Assembly: GCF_037543845.1 (NCBI RefSeq)
Contig: NZ_JBBIFX010000001.1
Location: 1,860,001-1,924,000, forward strand
Direction: 5' to 3'
Source: Gymnodinialimonas ulvae
GTDB lineage: Bacteria > Pseudomonadota > Alphaproteobacteria > Rhodobacterales > Rhodobacteraceae
Length of the DNA: 64,000 nucleotides
In this document: positions 26,547 through 35,470 of the stretch, piece after piece
Layout: the number at the start of each line of letters is the position of its first letter
Position numbering within the stretch: position 1 is the stretch's first letter
Made by a program: the position numbers and the translations under genes
Notes under the pieces: model-generated
Seen by the model: the letters and a program-made list of their open reading frames with translations, nothing else
Database searches by the model: none
What the model was told of the DNA's origin: nothing

Positions 26547-27209
26547 ATGGCCGACGGTGCGTTTCCACAAATCCCCGCGACAGTTTGGTGGGGCATACGC
26601 GATCTGTTACAGCGGTCCCCATCCGCAAAGTACGACGACAGCATGTTGGCCGCAAAACTTGGTGTGCAGGCTGTTGCGGCAAGGCAATATATCGCGGAAC
26701 TCACAAGAGTAGGCATCTTAGACGAGGAAGGAAAAGCCACAGAACTTGGGAACCGCTGGAGGCTGGACGAAAAGTACTCAGATGCAGTGGACGAGATCCT
26801 CAGTGGAGCCTACCCTGAGTCCCTTACCACTATCGCGTCCGCGGGTGAAGCCGACCGCCAAACAGTAGTGAATTGGTTCATGAATCAAGGCCTTGGGCAA
26901 GGGTCGGCAAAAAACAAGGCTGCAACCTATCTCTTGATCTCTTCGCGCGAACCGAACTCTGGCGGAGCGCCGACGAAACGAGCTGCAACTAAAAATGAGA
27001 AGTCCTCAACCGATCCTGCAAAGGAAGGTAAGCCCCCAAAAACTCGTACGAGAGCACAAGTAAACCCTCCAGTACCACCAGCCTCGAAACAAGCGCCGGA
27101 CGCTATGCCGCTCAATGTTAATGTGCAAATTCACATTAGCGCCGATGCTTCTTCGGACCAGATTGAGAGCATCTTCAAATCAATGCGGCAATATCTATAC
27201 ACGGAATAG
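26547..27209 (+). CDS. DUF5343-like DNA-binding-type protein (first gene of a candidate defence pair)
   Basis: A 220-residue protein. The start at 26547 follows a perfect AAGGAGG. The front (FPQIPATVWWGIRDLLQRSPSAKYDDSMLAAKLGVQAVAARQYIAELTRVGILDEEGKATELGNRWRLDEKY) is a winged-helix-like domain matching my memory of DUF5343. A second helical part follows (YPESLTTIASAGEADRQTVVNWFMNQGLGQGSAKNKAATYLLI). A long basic, Pro/Lys/Thr-rich linker leads to a short conserved end (VNVQIHISADASSDQIESIFKSMRQYLY) that looks like a docking element. GC is clearly lower than in the core genes. The next gene starts 2 bp after its stop. Confidence 0.75.
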   Translation: MADGAFPQIPATVWWGIRDLLQRSPSAKYDDSMLAAKLGVQAVAARQYIAELTRVGILDEEGKATELGNRWRLDEKYSDAVDEILSGAYPESLTTIASAGEADRQTVVNWFMNQGLGQGSAKNKAATYLLISSREPNSGGAPTKRAATKNEKSSTDPAKEGKPPKTRTRAQVNPPVPPASKQAPDAMPLNVNVQIHISADASSDQIESIFKSMRQYLYTE

Positions 27210-27210
27210 C

Positions 27211-27750
27211 ATGTTCGAGAACATTCGGCGTTTTCAGAGATTCCTGGTCGAAAGCGGGATGGCGCGCAACGTGCTAGCCCTCCCCGCGCCCAAGACGCTG
27301 CTGATAGAGGATCACACATCGAAAGACGAAACCGGTACTGCCGTCTTCTCGCAGACGGTAGTAGAAGAAGAAATTGTGCTTGTTTCCAGAGACCTTTTTG
27401 CTTCCGGCCATTACAACGTTGCCGTCGCAGAAGCATTCAAGGCGGTCGACAATTACGTTCGCGACAAAACAGGTCTTTCTTCGTTCTCTGGAAGTACTCT
27501 GATGGAAAACGTCTTTTCAAGTAAGAAGCCAAAACTCGTCTGGTCAGAACGGAAATCGATATCTGAAAAAAATGAGCAAGATGGCTACATGCGTTTGTAT
27601 GCAGGAGCCATGCTCGGCATCCGCAACCCGACGACCCATGAATTTAATTGGGTTGAGAGCGCTGAAGTTGCTCTCGAACTCCTCGTATTCGCTCAACACC
27701 TTTTGAGAAAGGCAAAGTGCGCTCGCCCATCAGAAGGCCAAGGCATCTAA
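27211..27750 (+). CDS. TIGR02391/Hypoth_Ymh family protein (second gene of a candidate defence pair)
   Basis: A 179-residue protein with the TIGR02391 signature: RDLFASGHYNVAVAEAFKAVDNYVRDKTGL, then FSGSTLMENVFSS, and QDGYMRLYAGAMLGIRNPTTHEF. The RN-x4-H pair recalls the catalytic Arg/His of HEPN ribonucleases. That comparison is my inference. Relatives are annotated as abortive-infection (Abi/Ymh) proteins. It is translationally coupled to the DUF5343-like gene and equally low in GC. As a pair next to a mobile-looking repeat they could be a phage-defence module. The start at 27211 is the first ATG after that gene. Confidence 0.75.
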   Translation: MFENIRRFQRFLVESGMARNVLALPAPKTLLIEDHTSKDETGTAVFSQTVVEEEIVLVSRDLFASGHYNVAVAEAFKAVDNYVRDKTGLSSFSGSTLMENVFSSKKPKLVWSERKSISEKNEQDGYMRLYAGAMLGIRNPTTHEFNWVESAEVALELLVFAQHLLRKAKCARPSEGQGI

Positions 27751-27766
27751 ATTCCCCACACACCCC

Positions 27767-27841
27767 ATGCGCCCCCTCCTCACCCTCCCGCTCCTCCTCC
27801 TCCCCGCCTGCGACGCGGGTCGTCTCGGCAATCCGCTCTAG
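27767..27841 (+). CDS. Tiny lipoprotein-like ORF
   Basis: An ATG at 27767 opens a 24-residue frame, MRPLLTLPLLLLPACDAGRL then GNPL. It has a lipobox (LLPAC), so it could be an entericidin-like peptide. No clear ribosome binding site precedes it. Another frame just past the stop reads TDPAFIPPNRPRTP, so this may be the start of a longer small lipoprotein broken by a frameshift. Confidence 0.35.
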   Translation: MRPLLTLPLLLLPACDAGRLGNPL

Positions 27842-27920
27842 CGCGATCGTCACCGATCCCGCGTTCATCCCTCCAAACCGTCCCCGCACGCCCCAATCCG
27901 ACCCGCCGCCGGAACACCCC

Positions 27921-28388
27921 TCACCCCTTCCCCCCCTTCTCCACCGCAGCACGCTGCTCCGCCGCCTGCTCCTGCCGGAACACCAAATCCGCCCCCTTCT
28001 CGCGCACGTTGCGCTTCATTTCTTCGATCATGCCCCAATAGGGCCGCGCCTCGCCCGCGCTGTCGCCCTCCCGGAACGCATCAATCGTCTCTTGCCCATG
28101 CAGGAACCCGCCCAGTTTCAGGTGCATGAACGCGCGCAGCACGTCGTTCATCCGGCCGATATGCCCCGGCCCCGCCGATTTGAAGAACTTCACCACGTCC
28201 TCGTCGAACCGGACCGTTAACTGCTTTTTCGGGCTGGTCTTGCGCGTCGCGATCTCGTGCCACGCCTCCGGGATGCGCCGCTCGTCCATCAGGTGGTTTT
28301 GCAGATCCCATTCCAGCCGCTTCATCGCCTCGGCCATGTAGAAGTGATGCGCGCGGGCGCTTTTGTTGAGTGGTTTGGGGTCGGTCAT
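27921..28388 (-). CDS. BrnA-family antitoxin-like protein (orphan)
   Basis: A 155-residue protein, start at 28388 (MTDPKPLNKS), with GAGG upstream. The core is KQLTVRFDEDVVKFFKSAGPGHIGRMNDVLRAFMHLKL. This is the ribbon-helix-helix region of BrnA antitoxins, where the VRFDEDV strand and following helices bind DNA. The front (RAHHFYMAEAMKRLEWDLQNHLMDERRIPEAWHEI) and a charged C-terminal helix are longer than in typical BrnA. No BrnT toxin gene is adjacent, so it may be a solitary DNA-binding regulator. Confidence 0.7.
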   Translation of the reverse strand: MTDPKPLNKSARAHHFYMAEAMKRLEWDLQNHLMDERRIPEAWHEIATRKTSPKKQLTVRFDEDVVKFFKSAGPGHIGRMNDVLRAFMHLKLGGFLHGQETIDAFREGDSAGEARPYWGMIEEMKRNVREKGADLVFRQEQAAEQRAAVEKGGKG

Positions 28389-28509
28389 GGGACGGGCCTC
28401 GATCATCGGAAGAGGGCCGTGTTTGTCCTGTGGGGCCGTTAAGAAAGCGTGAACATCCGGCGCGCGCAGGATGCACGACGGAAAAACTACAAAAAAACTA
28501 CAGAAAAAT

Positions 28510-29265
28510 TCACCCCAGAAACGCCGCGCAGGCCGCCTCGAATTCCCGAGGTTTTTCCGCGTGGAGCCAGTGCCCCGCGCCCGGAATTTTCGCAAACCGC
28601 GCCGCCGGGAAAAGCGCCTTCACCGCCGCGCGATGCTCCGGCAAAACATAGTCCGAAGCCCCCCCCGACAGCATCAGGACCGGCCCCTCGAACGTGCCGG
28701 AAATCTCCGGAAATCCAAGCACTTGCGCCATATCCGCTTCCAACTGATCCAGGTTCAGGCGCCACGCGCGCGCCTTCACGTCCAGCGATTGCAGAAGGAA
28801 CGCACGCACGCCCGCATCGTCCACAAATTCCGCCAATTGCCGATCCGCGTCCCCCCGCGTCTCGACCCGGCTCAAATCCAGCGCCCGCATCGCATCAATC
28901 ATCCCCTGCTGCGTATGCGAATACCCCACCGGCGCAATGTCCCCGACCACCACCCGCCGCACCAGATCGGGCCGCGTAAGTGCCAGAACCATAACGGCTT
29001 TTCCGCCCATCGAATGACCGATCACGTCCACCTGTGCGCCGAGGTTTTCGATGACTTCCGCCAAATCTCCCGCCATCGCCGGGTAATCATGCGGCGCGCC
29101 CCGGAACGAGTGCCCGTGGTTGCGCATGTCGACCGTCACGACGCGCCCCCGCTCCGACATCCGCTTGGCGATCACGCCCCAATTGCGGGCCGATCCGAAC
29201 AGGCCGTGCGCGATCAGGACAGGCGGCCGCTCCGTCGGCGCGCCGATATTGTAGGTCTCCAGCAT
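28510..29265 (-). CDS. Alpha/beta hydrolase, YbfF-type esterase
   Basis: A 251-residue alpha/beta hydrolase. It shows PPVLIAHGLFGSARNWGVIA (oxyanion-hole HG), VVTVDMRNHGHSFRG, nucleophile elbow GHSMGGKA, and the C-terminal GAGHWLHAEKP with the catalytic His. The whole sequence matches short-chain acyl esterases such as E. coli YbfF. The natural substrate is unknown. It lies on its own between the BrnA-like gene and a small membrane gene. Confidence 0.9.
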   Translation of the reverse strand: MLETYNIGAPTERPPVLIAHGLFGSARNWGVIAKRMSERGRVVTVDMRNHGHSFRGAPHDYPAMAGDLAEVIENLGAQVDVIGHSMGGKAVMVLALTRPDLVRRVVVGDIAPVGYSHTQQGMIDAMRALDLSRVETRGDADRQLAEFVDDAGVRAFLLQSLDVKARAWRLNLDQLEADMAQVLGFPEISGTFEGPVLMLSGGASDYVLPEHRAAVKALFPAARFAKIPGAGHWLHAEKPREFEAACAAFLG

Positions 29266-29374
29266 GGCCCATCGTTAATCCGTCGCGTCCGGCAACACCA
29301 CCCTCGCGCCCACTTGAGCGCCAAAGGCCTGTTTCCTATAGTGAAATCGGTACAGCGAGAGGGGGGCCGATTCG

Positions 29375-29746
29375 ATGGACCATAGGACCTATGCGACAAT
29401 CACAGACGACCTGCGTCAGCAGATGGCAGAGCGTCTTTCGATCCGTGCGCGGAGCTTCCCGCGCGCCGTGCGCAAAGCCGGTCGCCTGATGCCCGCAAAC
29501 GCCCGAGCCGCCGCGCAAGACTTGATCGCGGCTGAGGCGCGCTTGTCCCACCCCAAATTAGCCACCCGCACGGACCCCGCCGCCATCCGGGCCGCGGCCG
29601 ATACCGTTGACGCTGCGCTAAGGCGCTACAAGCCCGGCACGCGCGCCGCCCGGCGGCGAAGCCTTCTGGCCGCCGAGCTTGGGTTCCGCGCCTTGGCGGT
29701 CATCGTGGCCGGGCTGTTGTTCGTACAATGGCAAATGCCGGTCTGA
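29375..29746 (+). CDS. Small basic helical protein with C-terminal membrane anchor
   Basis: A 123-residue protein: an Arg/Ala-rich helical body (QMAERLSIRARSFPRAVRKAGRLMPANARAAAQDLIAAEARL), then a second helix, then one hydrophobic C-terminal helix (FRALAVIVAGLLFVQWQM). This suggests a tail-anchored membrane protein. Family and role are not recognised. It converges on the pirin gene, with stops 6 bp apart. Confidence 0.6.
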   Translation: MDHRTYATITDDLRQQMAERLSIRARSFPRAVRKAGRLMPANARAAAQDLIAAEARLSHPKLATRTDPAAIRAAADTVDAALRRYKPGTRAARRRSLLAAELGFRALAVIVAGLLFVQWQMPV

Positions 29747-29751
29747 TCCGC

Positions 29752-30663
29752 CTAGTGCGCGGGCTGAATGAAGGTCCCGTTCCGCAGATCGCGCATCGCC
29801 TGTTGTAACTGCTCCTGGGTGTTCATCACGATCGGGCCATGCCAGGCGACCGGCTCTTCGATCGGCGCACCCGAGATCAGCAGGAACCGCACCCCGTCAG
29901 GGCCCGCTTGCACCGTCACTTCATCGCCTGTTCCAAACCGGATCAACGTACGGTCACCGGACAGGTCGCGGATGTTGACCTCTTGGCCCATGACCTCCTT
30001 TTCCAGCAACACACCGGACGGCGCCGAGGCATCGGCGAACGCCGCAGAGCCTTGAAACACATAGGCAAACGCGCGGCGATAGGTGTCGATGCGGAAGGTT
30101 TTCCTCACCCCGGCTGGAACCCTCACGTCCAGGTATTGCGGATCTGCGGCAATCCCGTCGACCGGGCCGCGCTGGCCCCAGAACTCACCCGTAATGACCC
30201 GCACCACCGTGCCGTCGTCATCCGTGATCTCGGGAATATCCTCGCCCTGAATGTCCTGATACCGCGGCGCGGTCATCTTCTGCGCGCCGGGCAGATTGCC
30301 CCAAAGCTGGAAACCATGCATCTGCCCGGCAGCGTTGCCCAGAGGCATTTCCTGATGCAAAATGCCCGATCCCGCAGTCATCCATTGCACCGATCCCGCG
30401 CCGAGGCGGCCGGAGTTGCCGAGGCTGTCGGAATGCTCGACCGTGCCTTCCAACACATAGGTGATGGTTTCGATCCCGCGGTGCGGATGCCAGGGAAAGC
30501 CCTTGGCGTAGAAGGCCGGATCGTCGTTGCGGAAGTCATCGAACAAAAGGAACGGATCCAGCTCGGACGGGTCCTGGAACCCGAAGGCGCGGTGCAGGTG
30601 CACGCCCGCCCCCTCCATCGTGGGCTGTGCTGAGCGGGCTTCAAGGATCGGGCGAATGGACAT
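29752..30663 (-). CDS. Pirin family protein
   Basis: A 303-residue pirin, a bicupin. The start at 30663 follows AAGGAGG. The N-terminal cupin has the metal site: FPWHPHRGIETITYVLEGTVEHSDSLGN and GSGILHQEMP, with its His residues and the Glu of HQE. The C-terminal cupin ends GTGDEVTVQAGPDGVRFLLISG and PIVMNTQEQL. Bacterial pirins may oxidise quercetin or modulate partner enzymes. No partner is visible here. Confidence 0.93.
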   Translation of the reverse strand: MSIRPILEARSAQPTMEGAGVHLHRAFGFQDPSELDPFLLFDDFRNDDPAFYAKGFPWHPHRGIETITYVLEGTVEHSDSLGNSGRLGAGSVQWMTAGSGILHQEMPLGNAAGQMHGFQLWGNLPGAQKMTAPRYQDIQGEDIPEITDDDGTVVRVITGEFWGQRGPVDGIAADPQYLDVRVPAGVRKTFRIDTYRRAFAYVFQGSAAFADASAPSGVLLEKEVMGQEVNIRDLSGDRTLIRFGTGDEVTVQAGPDGVRFLLISGAPIEEPVAWHGPIVMNTQEQLQQAMRDLRNGTFIQPAH

Positions 30664-30753
30664 TGGATCTGGCCTCCTTGCGGGATGATGGGGTTCCACG
30701 TATGCCGGCACGGCCCGCGCGTCCATTCTGCGCGGAGGCACGGAAGGTGTGCG

Positions 30754-31260
30754 ATGGCGCGGAAGAAGACGAACGAAGACCCCAACGAAGTGCTGGCCGA
30801 GATCACGCCGAAAGGCCCGCGCCGCGTGGCTGCCGTTGGGCTGGCCGGGACACTTGGCGTGCTGTTGCTGTTGATTGCGGGAACGCGCCCGCCCGCAGAT
30901 CTGGAATGGCTGGCGTTTCTTTTGGTGTTCGGGCTGGGGTGTCTCTGGCTGGCGTGGAGCGTCTGGCAGGCGTCGTCGCGGGTGATCGAATTGACGCGCG
31001 TGGAATTGCGCGAGGCCGACGGTCGGGTCCTGTGCAGCATCGACAATGTCGCACGGGTCGACCGGGGCGTCTTCGCCTTCAAACCGGCGGGTGGATTTCT
31101 TGTGAAACTCAAGGAACCGATGGGCCGGGTCTATGCGCCCGGCCTCTGGTGGCGGGCCGGACGCACATTGGCCGTTGGCGGCGTGACCGCGCGGAGCCAG
31201 GCGAAGGACGTGGCCGACGTCATGACCGTGCTTCTGGTCAAGCGCGATCAGGGTCTCTGA
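30754..31260 (+). CDS. Two-helix membrane protein with a PH-like tail
   Basis: A 168-residue protein; the start at 30754 (MARKKTNEDPNEV) has GGAAGG upstream. Two hydrophobic helices lie at about residues 24-42 and 48-68. A soluble part follows (SRVIELTRVELREADGRVLCSIDNVARVDRGVFAFKPAGGFLVKL). Two membrane helices plus a beta-rich tail resemble bacterial PH-like membrane proteins. Function unknown. It converges on gdh. Confidence 0.65.
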   Translation: MARKKTNEDPNEVLAEITPKGPRRVAAVGLAGTLGVLLLLIAGTRPPADLEWLAFLLVFGLGCLWLAWSVWQASSRVIELTRVELREADGRVLCSIDNVARVDRGVFAFKPAGGFLVKLKEPMGRVYAPGLWWRAGRTLAVGGVTARSQAKDVADVMTVLLVKRDQGL

Positions 31261-31278
31261 CCGCGCCGGAGTGTTTGC

Positions 31279-32712
31279 TCAGATCCCTTTCGCCTGATAG
31301 CTCGACGCGACGCGCCCGATCGACACAAGGAAACCAGCGGTGCGCAGGTCCGTGACATCGTCGCGCGTGTGCCAGACCTCGCGCATCGCGGCATAGGCTC
31401 CGCGCATCGTGTCATCGAGGCCGGAGCGGACAAGCTCCAGCTCGCCTGCCCCGCGCAGGTATCTCTGTTTGAAATCCGGCGTCATCGACCACGCCCCGCC
31501 CAGATGCGCATCCAGACGCTCCAGCTCATCCACGATCAGCTGATGGCGCGCCTCTTCCTGACGGCGCTGCATGCGGCCAAAGCGGATATGGCTCAGGTTC
31601 TTCACCCATTCGAAATAGGACACCGTGACCCCGCCGGCATTGGCGTAAAGGTCGGGAATGATGACCGTGCCCTTCTCCATCAGGATATCATTTGCCCCCG
31701 CCGTCACCGGCCCGTTGGCCGCCTCGATAATCAGCGGCGCCTTGATCCTTGCGGCATTCGAGAGGTTGATCACCCCTTCCAATGCGGCAGGGATCAGGAT
31801 GTCGGATTCGGCTTCGAGGCACGCGGTCCCGTCTTCGATATAGTGGCCGTTCGGGTAGCCCTTCACGCCGCCATGGTCGGCGATCCAGTGGCGCAACGCG
31901 TCAACATCGACCCCCTCGGCGTCGTGGATCGCCCCGTCACGCTCGATCACGTGGGTGATCACGCTGCCGTCCTCCTCTGACAGGAACTTCGCGGCATGGT
32001 AGCCGACGTTGCCGAGGCCCTGCACGATCACGCGCTTGCCGTCGAGCGAGCCGCTCAGCCGCGCCTTCGCTATGTCCTCGGGATGGCGGAAAAACTCCTG
32101 CAGCGCGTATTGCACACCGCGGCCCGTGGCCTCCACCCGGCCCTGGATGCCGCCGGCATGGGGCGGTTTGCCGGTCACGCAGGCGCGCGCGTTGATGTCG
32201 GTGGTGTTCATCCGGGCATATTGATCGGCCATGATCGCCATCTCGCGCTCACCGGTGCCCATATCGGGGGCGGGCACGTTCTGCGCGGGATCGATCAGGT
32301 CACGCTTGATCAGCTCATAGGCGAAGCGGCGCGTGATCTTCTCGATCTCGTCGGCATCGTATTCACGCGGATCAATACACAACCCACCCTTGGAGCCGCC
32401 AAACGGCGCTTCGACCAGCGCGCATTTGTAAGTCATCAACGCGGCCAGCGCCTCGACCTCATCCTGACTGACACCCAGCGAATAGCGGATACCGCCCTTC
32501 ACGGGTTCAGTATGTTCCGAATGGACCGATCGGTAGCCCGTGAAGGTCTGCACCCTGCCACGCAACTTGACGCCGAACCGAACCGTATAGGTGGAGTTGC
32601 AGACGCGGATCTTCTCCTCCAACCCCGGCGGCAGATCCAGAAGCGCCGCAGCGCGGTTGAACATCAGATCTACGGATTCCCGGAAACTGGGCTCTGCCCG
32701 GTTGGTCGTCAT
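31279..32712 (-). CDS. Glutamate dehydrogenase (Glu/Leu/Phe/Val family)
   Basis: A 477-residue enzyme; the start at 32712 (MTTNRAEPSFRES) follows AAGGGAGA. It reversibly deaminates glutamate to 2-oxoglutarate. Motifs include the substrate Lys site MTYKCALVEAPFGGSKGGL, PAPDMGTGEREMAIM, TGKPPHAGGIQGRVEATGRG, and the Rossmann segment VIVQGLGNVGYHAAKF. The size suits the GdhA/RocG class. Cofactor choice (NAD or NADP) is not clear. It is the only gene on its transcript. The 293-bp gap to the Tad cluster (32713-33005) holds no gene. Confidence 0.93.
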   Translation of the reverse strand: MTTNRAEPSFRESVDLMFNRAAALLDLPPGLEEKIRVCNSTYTVRFGVKLRGRVQTFTGYRSVHSEHTEPVKGGIRYSLGVSQDEVEALAALMTYKCALVEAPFGGSKGGLCIDPREYDADEIEKITRRFAYELIKRDLIDPAQNVPAPDMGTGEREMAIMADQYARMNTTDINARACVTGKPPHAGGIQGRVEATGRGVQYALQEFFRHPEDIAKARLSGSLDGKRVIVQGLGNVGYHAAKFLSEEDGSVITHVIERDGAIHDAEGVDVDALRHWIADHGGVKGYPNGHYIEDGTACLEAESDILIPAALEGVINLSNAARIKAPLIIEAANGPVTAGANDILMEKGTVIIPDLYANAGGVTVSYFEWVKNLSHIRFGRMQRRQEEARHQLIVDELERLDAHLGGAWSMTPDFKQRYLRGAGELELVRSGLDDTMRGAYAAMREVWHTRDDVTDLRTAGFLVSIGRVASSYQAKGI

Positions 32713-33005
32713 GGCGCGTCTCCCTTCGCGTTCGTCCCGGCCCGGGTTGCTCTTGGGCGCGGATCGGCGCGCACAGGTCCAGACAAAGGGCCGCGTGCGC
32801 CCACCCGCAGAAGGGCACACCACTGGGCCGCATGCAACCAAACGTTGTCTAAGAATTGGTTAATCGGCCCGGGGTCTCCGTCCAAAACGACCCCAATCCT
32901 CCACGTCCTCGCCCAATTTTCGCCTTTGTTTCAGGTGAAATCAGAGGGTGGCGTGGTCTGAAAAGTTGCTCACGTCATTGGGTACATCATTGTGGAGGGC
33001 AGGCC

Positions 33006-34907
33006 ATGGAAGGCCTTGTCGGTAAAATGGCGACTTCGGCGCGGGCTTGGGCTGCGCGCCTGTCGCCGGTGCAATTCGCGAAGAAGCAGGACGGGACCGT
33101 CACCGCCTTCGCCGTGTTGATCTTCGTCCTTATGGTCGGCGCAAGCGGCATCGCAATCGACGTGATGCGCTACGAGACACAGCGCACGCAACTGCAATAC
33201 ACTCTGGACCGCGCGATCCTCGCCGCGGCCTCTCTGACGCAGCCCTACGACCCCGAGGGCGTTGTCCGCAACTATTTCGATATTTCCGGCATCGAGAATT
33301 ACCGCCTCGATGTCCGGGTCGATGAAGGCCTCAACTTCCGCCGCGTGCATGCCTATGCCGAGCTTGAAGTGCGCTCGATGTTCATGTCGCTGTTTGGTGT
33401 GCACGTGATGACCTCTCCCGCCATCGGGGCGGCCGAGGAACGCGTGCGCAACATCGAAGTGTCCATGGTCCTCGATATCTCGGGCTCGATGGGCAGCAAC
33501 AACCGGATGACGAACATGCGCCCTGCCGCGCGTGAATTTGTGACCGAAGTCCTGAGCGCAAACGCGACGCTGAATGCCGAGAACCTCGTGACTGTGTCGA
33601 TCGTTCCCTACAACGGGCGCGTCAACAGCGGTGCGATGATCGACAGCGTGTTCACCTTCGACGGCACGCAGGCTGCGTCGAATTGTGCCCGCTTCGATGC
33701 CGCGCCGAACAACTATTCCTTCGACCCTTCCAACGGCTGGTCGAGCTGGACCGCAAGTTCCTGGGCGGCGTCAGATTTCACGAACACCGCAATCGATCCG
33801 GCGGTGCCCATCGCACGCATCGCCCATTGGGACAGGAACAACGAGTCCTCTGACCAATTCTTTCAGTCGCCGCATTGTCAGACCGACGGATACGCCGAGA
33901 TCCTCCCGTGGCAACACGAGGAAACGGTGCTCCACACTCATATCAACAGCCTCAACACCGGTGGCTGGACCGCCATTGACCTGGGTATGAACTGGGCTGT
34001 TGGCCTTCTGGATCCAACCGCGAATACCGCGGTTCAGGCGCTCATCGCCTCCGGGGATGTCCATCCGGATTTCGACGATCGCCCGGCTCCGTTCGTGGAC
34101 GGTGACGATTCCACATTGCTCGATGATGAAACCATCAAGGTCGTCGTGATGATGACCGATGGGGCCAATACCAACCAATACGACATCCGCGATGAATATT
34201 ATCGCCTCAACGGCGGTCCGCGCCCTTCGGTCATCTTCACCTACGACTCTGATGACGATGACCTGTTCGAACCGTGGCCCGGCCCGGATCGCGTGTCAAT
34301 CTGGTTGGAGGACCGCCGCCAGTTCTGGATCCCGCAGGGTGATCCACGTTCAGGTGCCGGCTACTGGGCGGACGCCCCATTCGCCGGCTATACCGAATAC
34401 CCCGTGACCAATCGGCAATGGCGCGACCCTGACGAAAATGGCACTGAAAATGACGGGCTGGACGCACGCGTCATCGCCTATGCTGAAGCCACCGCTCAAG
34501 CGATTGCGAACGGCGATGAGTACCTCGGCTGGTCCGTCAGCTGGCCCTATCTGTGGGACAATTACACCCGCGAATGGATTGCGGAAGAATGGTTGGAACG
34601 CGCCGCACGCGCAGATGGGCGGTGGGCTTATCATGACGCGTTCATCGCCAATTCCAGCCATCTCTATGTGAGCCAGAACGACACGCCCATTCCGGCGGAC
34701 CGTAACCTGCGCGCCATTTGTGACGCGGCCAATTCGGCAGGGATCATCATCTACGCCATCGCCTTTGAGGCCCCCGATCGCGGTCAGGACGTGATGCAAT
34801 ATTGCGCCACGACCGATGCCACCTATTACGACGTCGAAGGTCTGGAGATCAGTGAGGCGTTTGAGAACATCGCCCGGTCGATCAACCAGCTTCGCCTCAT
34901 CCAGTGA
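33006..34907 (+). CDS. tadG: TadG-like pilus assembly protein with a von Willebrand A domain
   Basis: A 633-residue protein, start at 33006 after a GTGGAGGG site. An N-terminal Tad-type hydrophobic segment (GTVTAFAVLIFVLMVGASGIAIDVMRYETQRTQLQYTLDRAILAAA) is typical of TadG. A large VWA domain follows, with a MIDAS motif (VLDISGSMGSN) near residue 155 and later VVVMMTDGANTN. The middle is rich in Trp, Asn and Asp with several Cys, typical of exported adhesion proteins. It is the first of three clustered Tad genes. Confidence 0.88.
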   Translation: MEGLVGKMATSARAWAARLSPVQFAKKQDGTVTAFAVLIFVLMVGASGIAIDVMRYETQRTQLQYTLDRAILAAASLTQPYDPEGVVRNYFDISGIENYRLDVRVDEGLNFRRVHAYAELEVRSMFMSLFGVHVMTSPAIGAAEERVRNIEVSMVLDISGSMGSNNRMTNMRPAAREFVTEVLSANATLNAENLVTVSIVPYNGRVNSGAMIDSVFTFDGTQAASNCARFDAAPNNYSFDPSNGWSSWTASSWAASDFTNTAIDPAVPIARIAHWDRNNESSDQFFQSPHCQTDGYAEILPWQHEETVLHTHINSLNTGGWTAIDLGMNWAVGLLDPTANTAVQALIASGDVHPDFDDRPAPFVDGDDSTLLDDETIKVVVMMTDGANTNQYDIRDEYYRLNGGPRPSVIFTYDSDDDDLFEPWPGPDRVSIWLEDRRQFWIPQGDPRSGAGYWADAPFAGYTEYPVTNRQWRDPDENGTENDGLDARVIAYAEATAQAIANGDEYLGWSVSWPYLWDNYTREWIAEEWLERAARADGRWAYHDAFIANSSHLYVSQNDTPIPADRNLRAICDAANSAGIIIYAIAFEAPDRGQDVMQYCATTDATYYDVEGLEISEAFENIARSINQLRLIQ

Positions 34908-34918
34908 CGGAGCGCGAC

Positions 34919-35458
34919 ATGCAGATCACACGTCACATCAAGGGCTTCTGGCGCGACGAAGGCGGAACGGCCACGATCGAGATGGTCATCATGTTCCCGC
35001 TCATGATGCTGATGTTCATGGCCGCCTTCGAGACGGCCCTGATCCTGACCCGTCAGATCATGCTGGAACGCACGCTCGACATGTCGGTGCGCGTGTTGCG
35101 GCTGGCGCAGGGCGTGGTGACCGATGCCGATGCGGTGCGCGACACGATTTGTTCCAACACCAGCATGCTGCCCAATTGCGACACGTTGCTGACCATCGAC
35201 CTGCAAGTCATCGACACCACGTACGAGCCGCCGGCGAACGACCAGATTTGCGCCGAACGGGACACCGTCAACAACGTCGTCATCCGTCCCGACAACACCT
35301 TCAACCAGGGCGGCAACAACGAATTCGTGCTGATCCGAACCTGCCTTGTCGTCGATCCGATCCTGCCGTTCTCGGGCTTCGGCCTGAGCCTCGCGCGCGA
35401 CGACTCCGGTGGCATGCACATGTCCGCAAGCAGCATTTTCGTTAACGAACCAAGCTGA
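34919..35458 (+). CDS. TadE-like pseudopilin
   Basis: A 179-residue protein. I use the ATG at 34919, which has a GGAG site; the GTG at 34904 overlaps the previous stop and lacks one. Near the N-terminus it has FWRDEGGTATIEMVIMFPLMMLMFMAAFETALILTRQ. The GTATIE ending and the following helix are the TadE prepilin pattern, with Glu at the fifth position of the mature form. Four or so Cys lie in the C-terminal part. It lies 11 bp after tadG. Confidence 0.85.
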   Translation: MQITRHIKGFWRDEGGTATIEMVIMFPLMMLMFMAAFETALILTRQIMLERTLDMSVRVLRLAQGVVTDADAVRDTICSNTSMLPNCDTLLTIDLQVIDTTYEPPANDQICAERDTVNNVVIRPDNTFNQGGNNEFVLIRTCLVVDPILPFSGFGLSLARDDSGGMHMSASSIFVNEPS

Positions 35459-35470
35459 GGAGCAGATCAA

